A stretch of 64,000 nucleotides of DNA from Lepidostoma basale (lineage: Eukaryota > Arthropoda > Insecta > Trichoptera > Lepidostomatidae), in contig JAHDVF020000186.1 of NCBI GenBank assembly GCA_022606425.2, positions 124,001 through 188,000 on the forward strand, written 5' to 3'. Both the position numbers and the translations under genes were made by a program. Below the pieces are notes generated by a model. That model was not told the DNA's origin. It saw only the letters and a program-made list of their open reading frames with translations, and did no database searches. Positions 50,601-61,246 of this stretch are shown piece by piece. Position 1 is the stretch's first letter. Each line of letters starts with the position of its first letter.

Positions 50601-51153
50601 GCCATAGGAAGTAAGTTAGTAATTCTGTCAACATATATCAACATTAATTTTCTACGAAATAAATTTTGTAAAAGGAAAATTTTGCGGTAGAACAAAAACC
50701 CGCCGCGGGCCGCATGTAGTCCGCAGGCCGTGCTTTCGCCAGCCCTGTATTAGATAATAATAACCTAAACAATTCCATTGATTCCGAGTATTTGTCCAGT
50801 AGTTGGTATAACAATGAAAACTCAGGTACTCCTTTTAAACAATTGTTTATGAAAAGAAGCAGATAATATATTTTTAATCTAACGAATTCGTCCATTTTTC
50901 TATTGATTAACCAAAACTGTGGTATTTTAAATAAACTTATAAATATTTAAAATAAATAAAATAAACGTTGCTTTCTATAAGACTTTTAAGAAAGAATTAG
51001 GTAATCATCACGCTGTTTTCCCGGTGTTACATCAATAGACTTTAAGATTTCTAAATTCCTATATTTAAAGTAAATATCTCATATTTTTCAGTTTTTTTTT
51101 ATAAAAAAATGTCGGTCACCCTAATTGTATTATAGCAATTCATATATAATACT

Positions 51154-51810
51154 AACTAACTAACCATCACGCCGTCTCCCCGAAGGGGTAGGCAGAAAGA
51201 ATGGACTGCCACACTTTTATTTCCTGACATATTTCTCTCGATTCCTCAACATTCATACATCGTGTCATGCACGCGCGTCGATCTCTCTGACTCCTCACAT
51301 GGCCGACATTAAATATTTGATTTATGTGATCGTGCCACGTTTTCCTCGGTCTTCCTCTATTTCTGGTTCCATTTACATCATTAACATTTTTTACCATTTT
51401 TTCTTCATTCATTATTTTCACATGTCCAAACCATCTCAATGATCCTTTCATTATTTTGTTCATGACACCATCATTCGCACCGCATTCACTTCTTATATTT
51501 TCATTCGACACTCTATCATACACAGAGTATCCAAACATGCGTCTAAGAGATCTCATTTCTACTGCATTTATTCTACTTTCATCCTTCTTTTGCCAATTCC
51601 ATGCTTCGCTTCCATACATAAGGGTCGGTAGAAGAACACCATTGTGCACTGCCATTCTAGCTTTTTGGATAGGTTTTTGTTTGCGATGACAACTTTAAGT
51701 GCACCATTCACTTTGTTGCCTGCCCCAACCCTTCTTTCAATATCCCTCTCCACTTGCCCATCTCTTGTAAACATACTACCTAAATACACGAACTCAACTA
51801 CTTGCTCAAC
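51154..51810 (-). mobile_element. 5'-truncated RTE-like LINE, (TTAG) family, with 9-bp target-site duplication
   Basis: The minus strand codes [38 protein letters not shown] and [16 protein letters not shown]. tataatact at 51145-51153 and 51811-51819. One frameshift near the 5' end. Confidence 0.88.
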
Positions 51811-51999
51811 TATAATACTTATATATAAAAATGAAATGTCCTCTTCTTCTTCTATTCTTTGAACTCAATGGACTCGGCAACCAATTGACAGATCTTGGTG
51901 ATATTTCCACCGCTCATTAATATTGCATCAGTAAATATACAGAAGTACTTTAAGCGAACTTCAACACAAAACAAAAAATAAGCACTCAGTTTATATGTT

Positions 52000-52130
52000 T
52001 CCGGGAAATCGACGTGTGTGCATGACACGATGTATGAATGTCGAGGAATCGATAAAAGTATGTCAGGAAATAACGGGTGTCAGTCCTTTCTTTCTGCATA
52101 CGCCTCTAGTGAGGTGGCATAATGGTTAGT
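52000..52130 (+). mobile_element. RTE-like LINE 3' scrap
   Basis: gtgcatgacacgatgtatga through gaggtggcataatggttagt. A further scrap gcgtgatggttagttag lies at 52270-52287. Confidence 0.7.
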
Positions 52131-52499
52131 TAATAAAGAGTACTCCTATATTTTAGCGACATTTGTGTATGAAAGTGAATCAAATGTATTTGTTACAAAA
52201 ATTATTGCAAAGTTATAAATTACATTTAAAAAAATAAATTAAATTATATTAAAAGTGTATTATTAAGACAGCGTGATGGTTAGTTAGTTTTATAAAAAAG
52301 TACCGAATCATTTATGTCAATTCTTGCCACAAAACGGTTCAAAATGTTTTTTTTAATGGCTAAATGAATCATTAAGCATTTCGGTCAATAGATATGTTCG
52401 GGAACCTACTTACGTTTAATGTATTGGAAATCGCGGATTGCGGTAACCGTCCTGAATTTGCTCTAGTATGCTACATTATGATAATGTTAATAATAATAT

Positions 52500-52765
52500 G
52501 CGACGTTCGTGGCAGAGTGGCAAGAGCTATGACTGCCACACCGAAGGTTCCGGGTTCGATTCCCGGCGATGGCAGTGTAAATGTCACACTGTCTTTGGTC
52601 TGATGTAGTTAATTCACGTGACAATAAAATGGCAATAGATTAGCTACCTATAAAATGTCATTTGAGTCAATAGCTAAAAGGTGTACACAGTAAATGAGTT
52701 CAAATAACCTGCTGTATACAAATGTGGAAAGCAACGGGAAACTAGCACATTAATGGCCCAAGTAG
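52500..52765 (+). mobile_element. tRNA-derived SINE, subfamily 1
   Basis: A-box gtggcagagtggcaagagc, B-box gggttcgattcccggc, body and tail cacattaatggcccaagtag. The best-preserved copy of this subfamily. Confidence 0.88.
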
Positions 52766-53009
52766 CATCCCAACAAACAGCAAAAAAATGTTACACTTTG
52801 CTGCTGACTGATCTACTGGAAAAAGAATTTTGAATTATAATAGCATTAACTTTGCAGAAACTATAAATATAATTTATTTTTTGTGTATTTATTCGTTTAA
52901 TCAATGAAAATTGGTTAAAAATATACGAAATTACTAGCGGACCCACCAGACGTTGTCCTGCCCGAACGTTGGCTTGCCTGCTATTAGCTGGTTCAGCAAA
53001 CGTTTTGTT

Positions 53010-53280
53010 CAATAAACTATATACTAAATGGAAAAAAGGCACGCAAGACTTTGGAGCACAGCGCAGAGACGACGACGCTGAAAGAAGGAGGATGAGAAAG
53101 GAGAGACCACTGGGAGACGGTGACGGCTCCATTACAAGCGCCTTCCCCTGCCCCGGATGCCCCAGGATTTGTGGGTCCAGGATCGGGCTTTTCAGTCACA
53201 TGCGGACCCACAACCGTGAAAGACTGTCTTCCTCGGAAACGAGGGACAGCCGATCATGATGATATTTTAGTTCCAACTTC
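53010..53280 (+). mobile_element. LINE C-terminal fragment with C2H2 finger
   Basis: Codes FPCPGCPRICGSRIGLFSHM then RTHN, a CPxCxRxCxSxxGLxSHxRxH finger common at LINE C-termini, preceded by an Arg-rich stretch. Not a host zinc-finger gene. Confidence 0.7.
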
Positions 53281-53284
53281 ACTC

Positions 53285-53730
53285 AAAAGCTGCCACCCCT
53301 GCTACATGACACGTATTACAATAAATAGGTTTTTTCCCCTTTTTTATGTTTAAACCATTTAGTACAAAAGTTATATTATATAACCAGTCTTTAATTTCTA
53401 ATATTTTATCGCCTACACGTTATAAAAAGATGACACGGTAATAAAATATAATACTTATTATAAAAATACAGTAAACGAGGCAAAAAGCCATTTTATATAA
53501 AATACTTAGCATATAATCAGTTAAATAGTTAAGATAAATAACAAATAAACTATTATTTCACGTACAAATAGTATTCCGATAAATACAAATAACCTTGCAC
53601 TTTTTATTATATTATAATAACTTATCGAGATGAAATTCTTAACCCTTCATTGCTTGCTTTTTTTTTTAATTTTAACAAAAATAATATATTATTTAAAAAA
53701 TAGGAAATGAAGAAAAAAAATTGTTTATAT
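53285..53730. other. AT-rich spacer
   Basis: Nothing supported. Confidence 0.4.
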
Positions 53731-53732
53731 AT

Positions 53733-53992
53733 GACGACCTTCATGGTCGAGTGCTAAGTGCATTGACTGCCACCCCGAAGGTGCCGGGTTCGATTCCCGG
53801 CAATAGCAGTGTGGTTATCACAATGTTTTTGGTCTGGTACGGAATTTACGTGACAATAAAATGGCGATAGATTAGCTACCTATCACATGTTACGAGAATC
53901 AATATGATAGCTACACCCTTTACATCGATTTAGCTCGCGCTATAATAACGTAAAGAGCGATTCAACAAAATAATAATAATAATAATAATAAT
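53733..53992 (+). mobile_element. tRNA-derived SINE, subfamily 2
   Basis: Head ggtcgagtgctaagtgca, B-box gggttcgattcccggc, tail agcgattcaacaaaataata with (ATA)n. Confidence 0.88.
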
Positions 53993-54289
53993 ATACGAAC
54001 ATCAATAAAAATGCATTTTTAGAAGCAATGTTTGATAATATTTCATAATATATTTTATTATTAGTCACAAGGCTTGAAGATGATATAAAAATAATCAGCT
54101 GGAAATGTAGTGTTTATTTATTTATTTGAAAATAATGTTTTTTTAAACTCAAAATGTGTCTAATAAACTGGAAGCCAACCAAATGCAAATGTAAAATTGA
54201 TTTATTTATAAATTAGCGCCACTAACGATGGTTTATGTACTGTAATAGGTACATACTCGAAGATAGGAATGTAGAGTGTAGATAGGAAT

Positions 54290-54840
54290 GGTACTGGCAA
54301 AAAGAAGACTAGAGAAGAATAAATTTGTAGGGATGAGATCCCTTAGACGTTTGTGTGTTAAAACGATGTATGACAGAATTTCAATCGCTGATGCCAGAAA
54401 GGGATGCAGATCAAAATAAAGTATTCTGACCAAAATTTTGAAAGGATCACTGCGGTGGTTGAAACACGCGGAAAGCATGGTGAAGAAAAAACTTTAAAAA
54501 AAATATTGTCTATCGAAATTTTAGTTGAATGAAATTTGAAAATTGAGTTGGCAGAAAGCAGTTGTCCTGGCTGCAGTACCTATATAAGGGATTTGATTGG
54601 AATGAGCAAATTTGAAAACACATATAAATTTACTTTAACGATGTGAATGGATTACGGTGTTGAGGAAGGCCGAGAAAAACATGGCATGATCCAATTAAAC
54701 AAAAATTTAAATTTCGGCCATGCTAAAAGACGGCGACATCGACGTGCGTTTATGACTGGCTATATTAATGTAAAGGAAGTTAGAAAGATGTGTTTTTTCC
54801 CTGCCTACCCTTCCAGAGAAACGACAGGATGATTTGTTCT
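54290..54840 (+). mobile_element. Worn RTE-like LINE fragments
   Basis: Pieces equivalent to [29 protein letters not shown] and RRACMT..INVKEVRK in shifting frames, with a foreign insert (aaagcagttgtcctggctgcag) near 54556. Confidence 0.65.
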
Positions 54841-55789
54841 TTTTGTCCGCTATTCATTAACACTACTATTAAAATAATTATAGTATTACATAATAAATTC
54901 TTATTGGGGACGGAATCATATTTTTAAACGAAAATATTTTTCAGAATTTGCTTGGTCCTAAATTTATATTCTATTGTAGAAATGAAACCCAATGTAAACA
55001 ATAAGCCATTTAAAAAAAAAAACTATTAAAAATATCTAAACCAAATTTATTGATGATAAATAATATATAATATTTACGAATTAATCGTATCCTTGGCAAT
55101 CAAATTAAACTTTATTTAAAGAATAACTTAATTGGCAATAAAAAATCACCTTGAAAAAGTAACCATGCCACCAGCAAAATTAAAACCGTTCTATAATATT
55201 TAAAAAAAATATAATACATATTTTAATTCTTTACTTTTGGAAGACTTTCATAACTAAATCAAAATTTTAATAAACATGTCTAGTGCTTAGGTTAATTGTT
55301 AATTAATATCATTGGATTCATATTTATTAACTATTCTATTTTGGTTTGAGCTTTGAAATAGTATAAAACTTCAAAATTTAAGACATTAAAACAAACTCGA
55401 GAATAAATAATCAAACTTAAACTAGCATAAAAGAAAACATCAATTTGACACATTTTTTTGTAAATGTACTCAAATTTCACAGTGAAATCATTGTTATATT
55501 ATAATATAATGAAGGGACAATACATATTAACCTAGATTCAAGAGTAAAAATAAACATTTTCATTCAGAACTTTACAAAATACGCACCAGTTATAAAAATC
55601 GATACCCTCCGCAAACCGCGTACAACAATATTACGTGGGACTATATAAATAAATAAACACTGACTTTAGGACACGAGTATAACCTTAATTAATTAGATAA
55701 ATGTATAAATCAACATTTTATATACAAAAACACAAACATAACCAAAAAATAGCGATACGCTCAAAACAATCGAGCGCGAACACGGGCGA
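54841..55789. other. AT-rich intergenic stretch
   Basis: No repeats or coding signal. Confidence 0.45.
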
Positions 55790-55960
55790 GGTCAAATTCA
55801 AAATCCGAACGAGTGCGCTCTCTATTTTCACGTTTGCGAAAATTCGATCGTCGGTAGGTACCTACACTACTTGGTTCGCAAATGTACCTACTTGTTGTAA
55901 AACGTGCAGACGACCGCGACGCCCGAACACGTGTGATATACTGGAGCAGATTTGACTCGA
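55790..55960. promoter_or_regulatory. CpG-rich patch, candidate promoter or leader exon
   Basis: It contains many CG dinucleotides (tcgagcgcgaacacgggcg, ttcgatcgtcgg, gaccgcgacgcccg) in a region otherwise near 25% GC, and it does not match any repeat in the window. It could be the promoter or 5' leader exon of ASPG (8 kb upstream of its first coding exon) or of another transcript. Direction is undetermined. Confidence 0.3.
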
Positions 55961-56520
55961 TTTATATATAGTGGATCGTATAAAAATACGTAGTACAAAT
56001 ATAACTTTGTCTATTAGATACTAGGGCAAAGGGGCGCTGGAAGACGATTGCTCAACAATGAAAATTGACAAAATGACATCTCTTTAAAAAAACTTCAATT
56101 AGAGGTTTAATATATATGTTTGCAATTCATTACTGCAACAATCATTCTTAATAATTCTAAGATGGCAAAATCTTTAGTAAAAATGATACATTCGTGTCAA
56201 AGTTTATCGTGTAGCGTTAGGTCAGGTTAGATTTTTATATAGAAAATTAACGGCTCAGTAATAAAATTGAATAACTACAATATGTAATACACATTTCGAA
56301 GTATTTATAAATTTGATAATAACATTATTTTCTACTAAATTGTGGCATAGTAACACTATGACTCATAAAGTGTAAAGTAAAGATGAATTCTTATTAATCA
56401 AGACACTGTTTGTCCCATTTATAAGATACATAAACACTGCTTTAGTGAATAAAAAAACGTTGTATAATAGAATTAACGATTGGAATACTACTGTTTCTAC
56501 AGTAAAGCCGTAGCTTATTG
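55961..56520. other. Intergenic stretch
   Basis: No feature supported. Confidence 0.4.
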
Positions 56521-56662
56521 CTTCTTCGTCTTCTTTTTCTTTTAAAAGAACTGACGATCTGTGACACAGAAATCATGTCTCCTGATATGATGAGGTCCAA
56601 CTATTCCTCCACCTCTTACGTGGTCTTCCAGGTGGACGGCGTCAGGAGGGGATTTTATTAGC
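56520..56662 (-). mobile_element. LINE 3' fragment, family of 3.1 kb
   Basis: Starts with ttcttcgtcttctttttctt, then ctgatatgatgaggtcca and ttccaggtggacggcgtc. An (AT)n run follows at 56666-56684. Confidence 0.65.
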
Positions 56663-56689
56663 ACCTATATATATATATATATAAATCTG

Positions 56690-57155
56690 TCGTTAACTAT
56701 TCTCGCTATAAGGTCCTTTAAGTACTTTATCTGGATCTTACAACTTTTAAAATATATATTAAAAACATGTATATTTAGGTACCTCTTTTTAAAATATATT
56801 ATTGAGCAGGCTAAGAACTGCATGATTTTTCTTGCTAGGGATGCTAGGCTACCAGTCACTTGAGAGAAGACGAAACATTCACTTGGGTGTTTACTTCTTT
56901 CGACTGATAGGCGGTTGTACATGTATACACAACTCAGAAATCCTGGGTGATTTAGGTCTGTTCGTCCCTGATAGTTATCTTGGACAAAGGGGCCACAGAT
57001 AGTTTTATCTCCCACAATGCAGAACCAACCTGCCAATGTTTATGCCGGTAGGTAGAGCAATATATTTGCCAAACCATGTCACCTCGGAATTCGACGTATT
57101 TTGTGATAATGTAGCTCACCTTAGGGAACACTGTCTTTATTATAATTGTATATTA
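56690..57155. other. Intergenic stretch
   Basis: One open minus frame (56665-57036) lacks splice or family support. Confidence 0.35.
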
Positions 57156-57159
57156 TATT

Positions 57160-57690
57160 CATTTTAATAATTCGTCATGCATCTAATGTTGCTTGCTCTC
57201 TTTGTCGTTATATTATGTCTTCTACTCTTTCTTCCTTTAGACTTTGGTCTGTTCCTGTAATCAGGCTGGCCTCTCTTAAGAGGCCGTCTCCCATCTATCC
57301 CTCCATCTCTTTGGCGGTCTTCCGGGGGGATGGTAGCCGGCAGGAATCTGATGCGCCACAGCGTGTGGAGTTCTGGAGAGATCCATCCTCTGCACGTGCG
57401 CATTCCAGTATCTTCTACGTTGTCTGCCCCCATCTCACGACATCTTTCACCTTGCAGATTTTGTGGATAGCCGTGTTCCTCACGCTATCTCGAAGAGTCT
57501 TTCCTGCTATCATCCTCAGCGTCCGCACTTCTACCACCCGACTTTAACCTTCGTTCTTGTGGTATACGCTCTGGTCTCAATGCCATATGTCAGTATAGGC
57601 CTTACGCAGGTTTTATATATTCTGACCTTAATGTCAGTTCTTATATACTTGTCCTTTCTTATGATCTCCCTAAGACAATGCATTATGCAT
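57160..57690 (-). mobile_element. LINE fragment, family of 62.0 kb
   Basis: The minus strand reads RTLRMIAGKTLRDSVRN and DVVRWG, close to RTLRSIAGKTLRDRIRN in the 62-kb copy, then broken frames. Confidence 0.75.
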
Positions 57691-57699
57691 CACAAATTT

Positions 57700-58135
57700 G
57701 TATTTTAAATGTATTCGAAAAATTATTTTGTACTGCTTTAGATATATTTTAATAAATAAATGAAATCTTTAACAAATTTCAAATAATTATTTATTTGTTT
57801 TTTTAATTTTGCCTTGGAAAATATCAGTTTACATTTAAAATCAATATGTCGTCAATGTTATTCGTAAATCCACTTGACTACATACACAATAAATTAACCA
57901 ACAAAATTGATTTCTTCATCAAACTTTGTATAAAAACACTTGTACAAATAGAACACTCATATTATTATAACAGATAATAGACAAATACTGCTATTTCAGT
58001 TGGCATCACATTTGACATGTTAGTTCTTTATCTTGGAATATAAAGCTGATCTAAAGGATAGAATATTTAACATTAAATTTAACATCAACTTTTCGGAGAT
58101 ATGCAAGCGTGTGTGCATTTCGGAGACGGCTACAA
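57700..58135. other. AT-rich spacer
   Basis: Nothing supported. Confidence 0.4.
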
Positions 58136-58139
58136 AAAA

Positions 58140-58595
58140 AATATATAGCCACCGAAGCAAAGATGGCAGTACATAATGGAGTTCTAGTGCCAAAACTAAT
58201 AGACCTGGCAAAAGAAGGATGAAAGTAGTATAAATGCCGTAGAAATGACATCATCATTTGCGGGAAAACGATGTATGATAGAATACCAAACGACAAAATA
58301 AGGAAGAAATGTAAGACAGATGATAAGATTCTAAGTAAAAGTTTAAAATGATCACTTAGATGGTTTGGATATATGGAACGAATGGATGAGAGAATAATGG
58401 TTAAAATTTGTATAGAAGTAGTGTAAATGAATAAAGCAGCCGAGGACGACAAAGAAAAACATGACATACCAAATTAATTTATTACTAAAAGGCCCACATT
58501 CGACGAGCGGGCGTGTTACGATGTGTGAATGTAGAGGAAGCTTGAGAGGTATGTTAGGACAGAGTAATGTGGCGGTCGATCCTTTTCCTTTTCGA
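58140..58595 (+). mobile_element. Worn RTE-like LINE fragment, (TTAG) family
   Basis: Pieces [36 protein letters not shown] and RRAC-like end in shifting frames. Confidence 0.65.
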
Positions 58596-58669
58596 AGTTT
58601 TATTATATTTTATATGAATGAGATGTTTCGACCTTCTAAGGCTTTATATTTATTATTATTATTATTTTA

Positions 58670-58838
58670 GATGGAGATGGGAGATGCCTATTGGTGGCGA
58701 TGAGGTTCGCAACCCATCACACCGCGGAGCGAAAAGAGAAGGATGGAGTGCCGCATCAGTAAAAGTGTGACAGTCCATTCTTTCTGCCTACCCTTTCGGG
58801 GAGACGGCGTGATGGTTAGTTAGTTAGTTAGTTTTATT
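58670..58838 (+). mobile_element. SINE with LINE-derived (TTAG)n 3' end
   Basis: Contains tgaggttcgcaacccatcac, the shared body, and gacggcgtgatggttagttag. About 15-20 extra bases stand at the 5' side compared with the 14.7-kb copy. Confidence 0.85.
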
Positions 58839-58878
58839 TTTATTATTATTATTATTATTATTATTACTACTATTGTTA

Positions 58879-58919
<41 letters not shown>

Positions 58920-58930
58920 ATTATTATTTT
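58836..58930. repeat. (ATT)n microsatellite
   Basis: Long attattatt run; it is the reverse of the (AAT)n tail of the adjoining minus SINE. Confidence 0.9.
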
Positions 58931-59165
58931 GTTGAATCGCTCTTTACATCATTACAGCGCGAGCCAAATCGACGTAAAGGGTATAGCTATCATATTGATT
59001 CTCGTGACATGTGATAGGTAGCTAATCTATCTCAATTTTATTGTCACGTGAATTTTTCACCAGATCAAAGACAGTGTGACAATCATACTGCTATTACCGG
59101 GAATCGAATCCGGAACCTTCGGTGTGGCAGTGAAAGCACTTACCACTCGGCCACAATGGTCGTCG
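58915..59165 (-). mobile_element. tRNA-derived SINE, subfamily 2
   Basis: The minus strand has A-box tggccgagtggtaag, B-box gattcgattcccggt and the tail cgattcaacaaaataat. Confidence 0.88.
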
Positions 59166-59580
59166 TTATCAACTGTATATAGTGCCTTAGAAGGGCGAAA
59201 CCTGTCATCCACATTAAATATAATAAAACTTCTAGAAAATATACGTTTTCATTAGTATTAATTATAAATTAATTAAACTAGAAGTAAATATTTTCTACCC
59301 TTTAAAAACTTGGTTCACTGTATCGTAATGAGTTTTTAATTTTAATATAAATCTTTATTATTTACAAACACCTTAAAAATTTCACAATTAACATTATCAA
59401 ATTGTTCTCACATTTCTGTCATACAACAATAATCAGAACACAATTAAAAAATAATCCAGAAACGTTATTGGGCATGCGCATTGCGTGCATTTCGAATTAC
59501 GTTCTGAGATAATCAAAGTATTCCTCTATCACTCTGTTCTATTCTAAATATTCCTGTATTCTCTCTTTGATGACATCCGG

Positions 59581-59598
59581 TTTATTGCCGATTTTTAT
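59581..59598 (-). terminator. Two polyadenylation signals (AATAAA) for the 59.6-kb gene
   Basis: The minus strand reads caataaaaatcggcaataaa about 40-50 bases beyond the stop codon at 59634. The distance fits a 3' UTR end. Confidence 0.5.
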
Positions 59599-59633
59599 TG
59601 GACTTGGATCTTCTGGCTTACAGAGGTTCAGCT

Positions 59634-59888
59634 CTAATCAATGGCGATCGTTTTTGAAGATCGTTTTTGGCGCTTGTGGCGACTGGAGGTGTTTGGGTCG
59701 TAATTTGAGACGTCTTTTATTGTGGGGTTAGGATGTGAAGGAAGTCCTTTGTAAAAACGTTCGGCAAGTTTCAGAATGAATTCATCGATTCTAGGTGCAG
59801 TTGTGTGATCCTGGTCCATGAAGGCGCACCAAGCGATAAACTGTAGCCTTATTTTGCAGGATTTGGAGTTTTCGTATGTGACTCGAAG
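59634..59888 (-). CDS. Last coding exon of an unrecognised gene extending to the right
   Basis: Acceptor tatatatgcag|CTTCGA on the minus strand, then 84 codons: LRVTYENSKSCKIRLQF, IDEFILKLAERFYKGLP, a Lys/Arg/Ser tail (KRQKRSSKT) and stop. Two AATAAA signals follow about 40-50 bases after the stop (reverse complements near 59581-59598). It does not match the LINE families here. Upstream exons were not found in 60-64 kb, which is repeat-filled, so the gene probably continues beyond the window. Entry phase is assumed to be 0. The family is unknown to me. Confidence 0.6.
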   Translation of the reverse strand, partial: LRVTYENSKSCKIRLQFIAWCAFMDQDHTTAPRIDEFILKLAERFYKGLPSHPNPTIKDVSNYDPNTSSRHKRQKRSSKTIAID

Positions 59889-59889
59889 C

Positions 59890-60127
59890 TGCATATATAT
59901 TAAAAATGTATTATATTAAATAAACGGTTACGGAAGTGCGTAAAATAAATTCTTAAACATTCATATATTTTACATGGTGACTAATTTCATGTTTATATTT
60001 ACATATCCTGACGTATAAAGCATTTCTCATCATAGATAAGACTTTATTAATTACAATAAATAATTTTTGACATTTCTAATCGCTGATTATACTCTCTGTC
60101 ACCTGTGTCGTAAATTATACTAACAAT
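59890..60127. other. Intron upstream of the 59.6-kb exon
   Basis: AT-rich, no exon or repeat identified. Confidence 0.35.
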
Positions 60128-60310
60128 TAACCATCACCCCGTCTCCCGAAAGGGCTGGCAGAAAGAATGGACCGCCACACTTTTCTCACTTCCTCGACAA
60201 TCATATATCATGTCATTCACGCACGTCGATTTCTTTGACTCCTCACGCGACGGACATTTATTATTTTTTTCAATTTGATCGAGTCACGCTTTTTCTCGAT
60301 CTTTCTCGAA
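60128..60310 (-). mobile_element. RTE-like LINE 3' scrap, (TTAG) family
   Basis: Starts aattaaccatcaccccgtctc and matches the usual end in complement, with deletions. Confidence 0.7.
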
Positions 60311-60346
60311 TAAAAATATTAAAAAAATAATGCTGTGCTATTCAAC

Positions 60347-60483
60347 CGCTTATAAAATCCCCTCTGGACACCGCCCACCTGGAAGACCGCCTAAGAGATG
60401 GAGGAACAGCTGGACCTCATCATCCCACGAGACATGATTTCTGTGTCACAGATCGTCAGATCTATTAAAAGAAGAAGAAGTGC
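60347..60483 (+). mobile_element. LINE 3' fragment, family of 3.1 kb
   Basis: ataaaatcccctctggacac to gatctattaaaagaagaag; complement of the 3.1- and 56.5-kb pieces, complete with (AAG)n tail. Confidence 0.75.
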
Positions 60484-60735
60484 GAATGAAAATGTTATGA
60501 ACAAAATAATGAAAGGAAGATTAATCTGGGTTTGACACATGGAAAGAATGAAGGAAGTAAAAATGGTAAATAAAGTATATGTAAACGGAGTCGGAGAAAT
60601 CGATATGCGTGCATAACACGATGTATGAATGTCCTGGAAGCGAGAGACGTATATCAGTAAAAAAACAGTGAGGCGGTCCATTCTTTCTGCCTACCCCTTC
60701 GGGTAACGGTGTGATAGTTACTTAGTTAGTTTGTT
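60484..60735 (+). mobile_element. RTE-like LINE 3' fragment, (TTAG) family
   Basis: Begins gtgcgaatgaaaatgttatg directly after the preceding tail and ends acggtgtgatagttacttag. Confidence 0.7.
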
Positions 60736-60789
60736 CAATACCATTCTTTCCTCATTCATTCTTTCCATGTGTCCAACCGTATGTTTTCT

Positions 60790-60905
60790 AAAAAATATTT
60801 TATTTTATAAGAATCACAAGTTTCGCTTATTCAGGCATTATCAAATCCATGAAAATTTTTGATAATGCCTTAACTTCTAGAAAACATAAATATGTTTTTA
60901 TTTAT
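60790..60905. mobile_element. Palindromic MITE, shortened copy
   Basis: caggcattatcaaatccatg against ttttgataatgccttaact, then cttctagaaaacat. Hinge intact, one arm reduced. Confidence 0.6.
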
Positions 60906-61245
60906 GTTGAATCGTAAATTGTTATATAAAATATACGTTACTGCATTTATTGAGAAAAATGCAAGACAAATAGGAGTCAATTGACTTTATCGATAAAGTA
61001 ACTATCTATTTACGCGATAAATGAATTTTAATAGCATCAATTGGCCAGATTGTGGAGTCTGTGTTGCGAGTCAGAGGTTAATAAGTTATTAAACGACTAT
61101 GTTATTCGAAACAAAACACCTCACTGCATTTATGCAGTACTTAGTAGGAATATAATCAATATAAATACACAACGTTTCAAAAATATTTGTTCTGGACTGT
61201 ATAATTTCAAACTGTTTGTTAAATGTATGGCGAAGAGGTCTCATA
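60906..61245. other. Unassigned spacer
   Basis: No exon or repeat supported. Confidence 0.35.
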
Positions 61246-61246
61246 T

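Larger units (their letters stand above)
48104..50747. mobile_element. hAT-like element filled with LINE sequence
   Basis: Ends cagggctttccaaa and the complement cagggctggcgaaa; flanks cattagat (48096-48103) and tattagat (50748-50755) are an 8-bp duplication with one mismatch. The subterminal gccgcgggccgcatgtagtcc region is typical of hAT MITEs. Internal transposase not seen. Confidence 0.8.
58600..59280. mobile_element. Palindromic MITE opened by two SINEs
   Basis: Left half ends tgtttcgaccttctaaggc (58622-58640); right half begins gtgccttagaagggcgaaa (59182). The interior holds SINEs at 58670-58835 and 58915-59165 and an (ATT)n run. Mirrors the 40.2-kb case. Confidence 0.7.

Noticed and set aside
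53010..53275. Host C2H2 zinc-finger gene
   Set aside because: Only one finger, of the type found at LINE C-termini, with an Arg-rich lead and no exon signals.
59461..59500. gggcatgcgcattgcgtgc as a third copy of repeat N
   Set aside because: Only the short GC-rich motif matches; the surrounding 200 bases do not.
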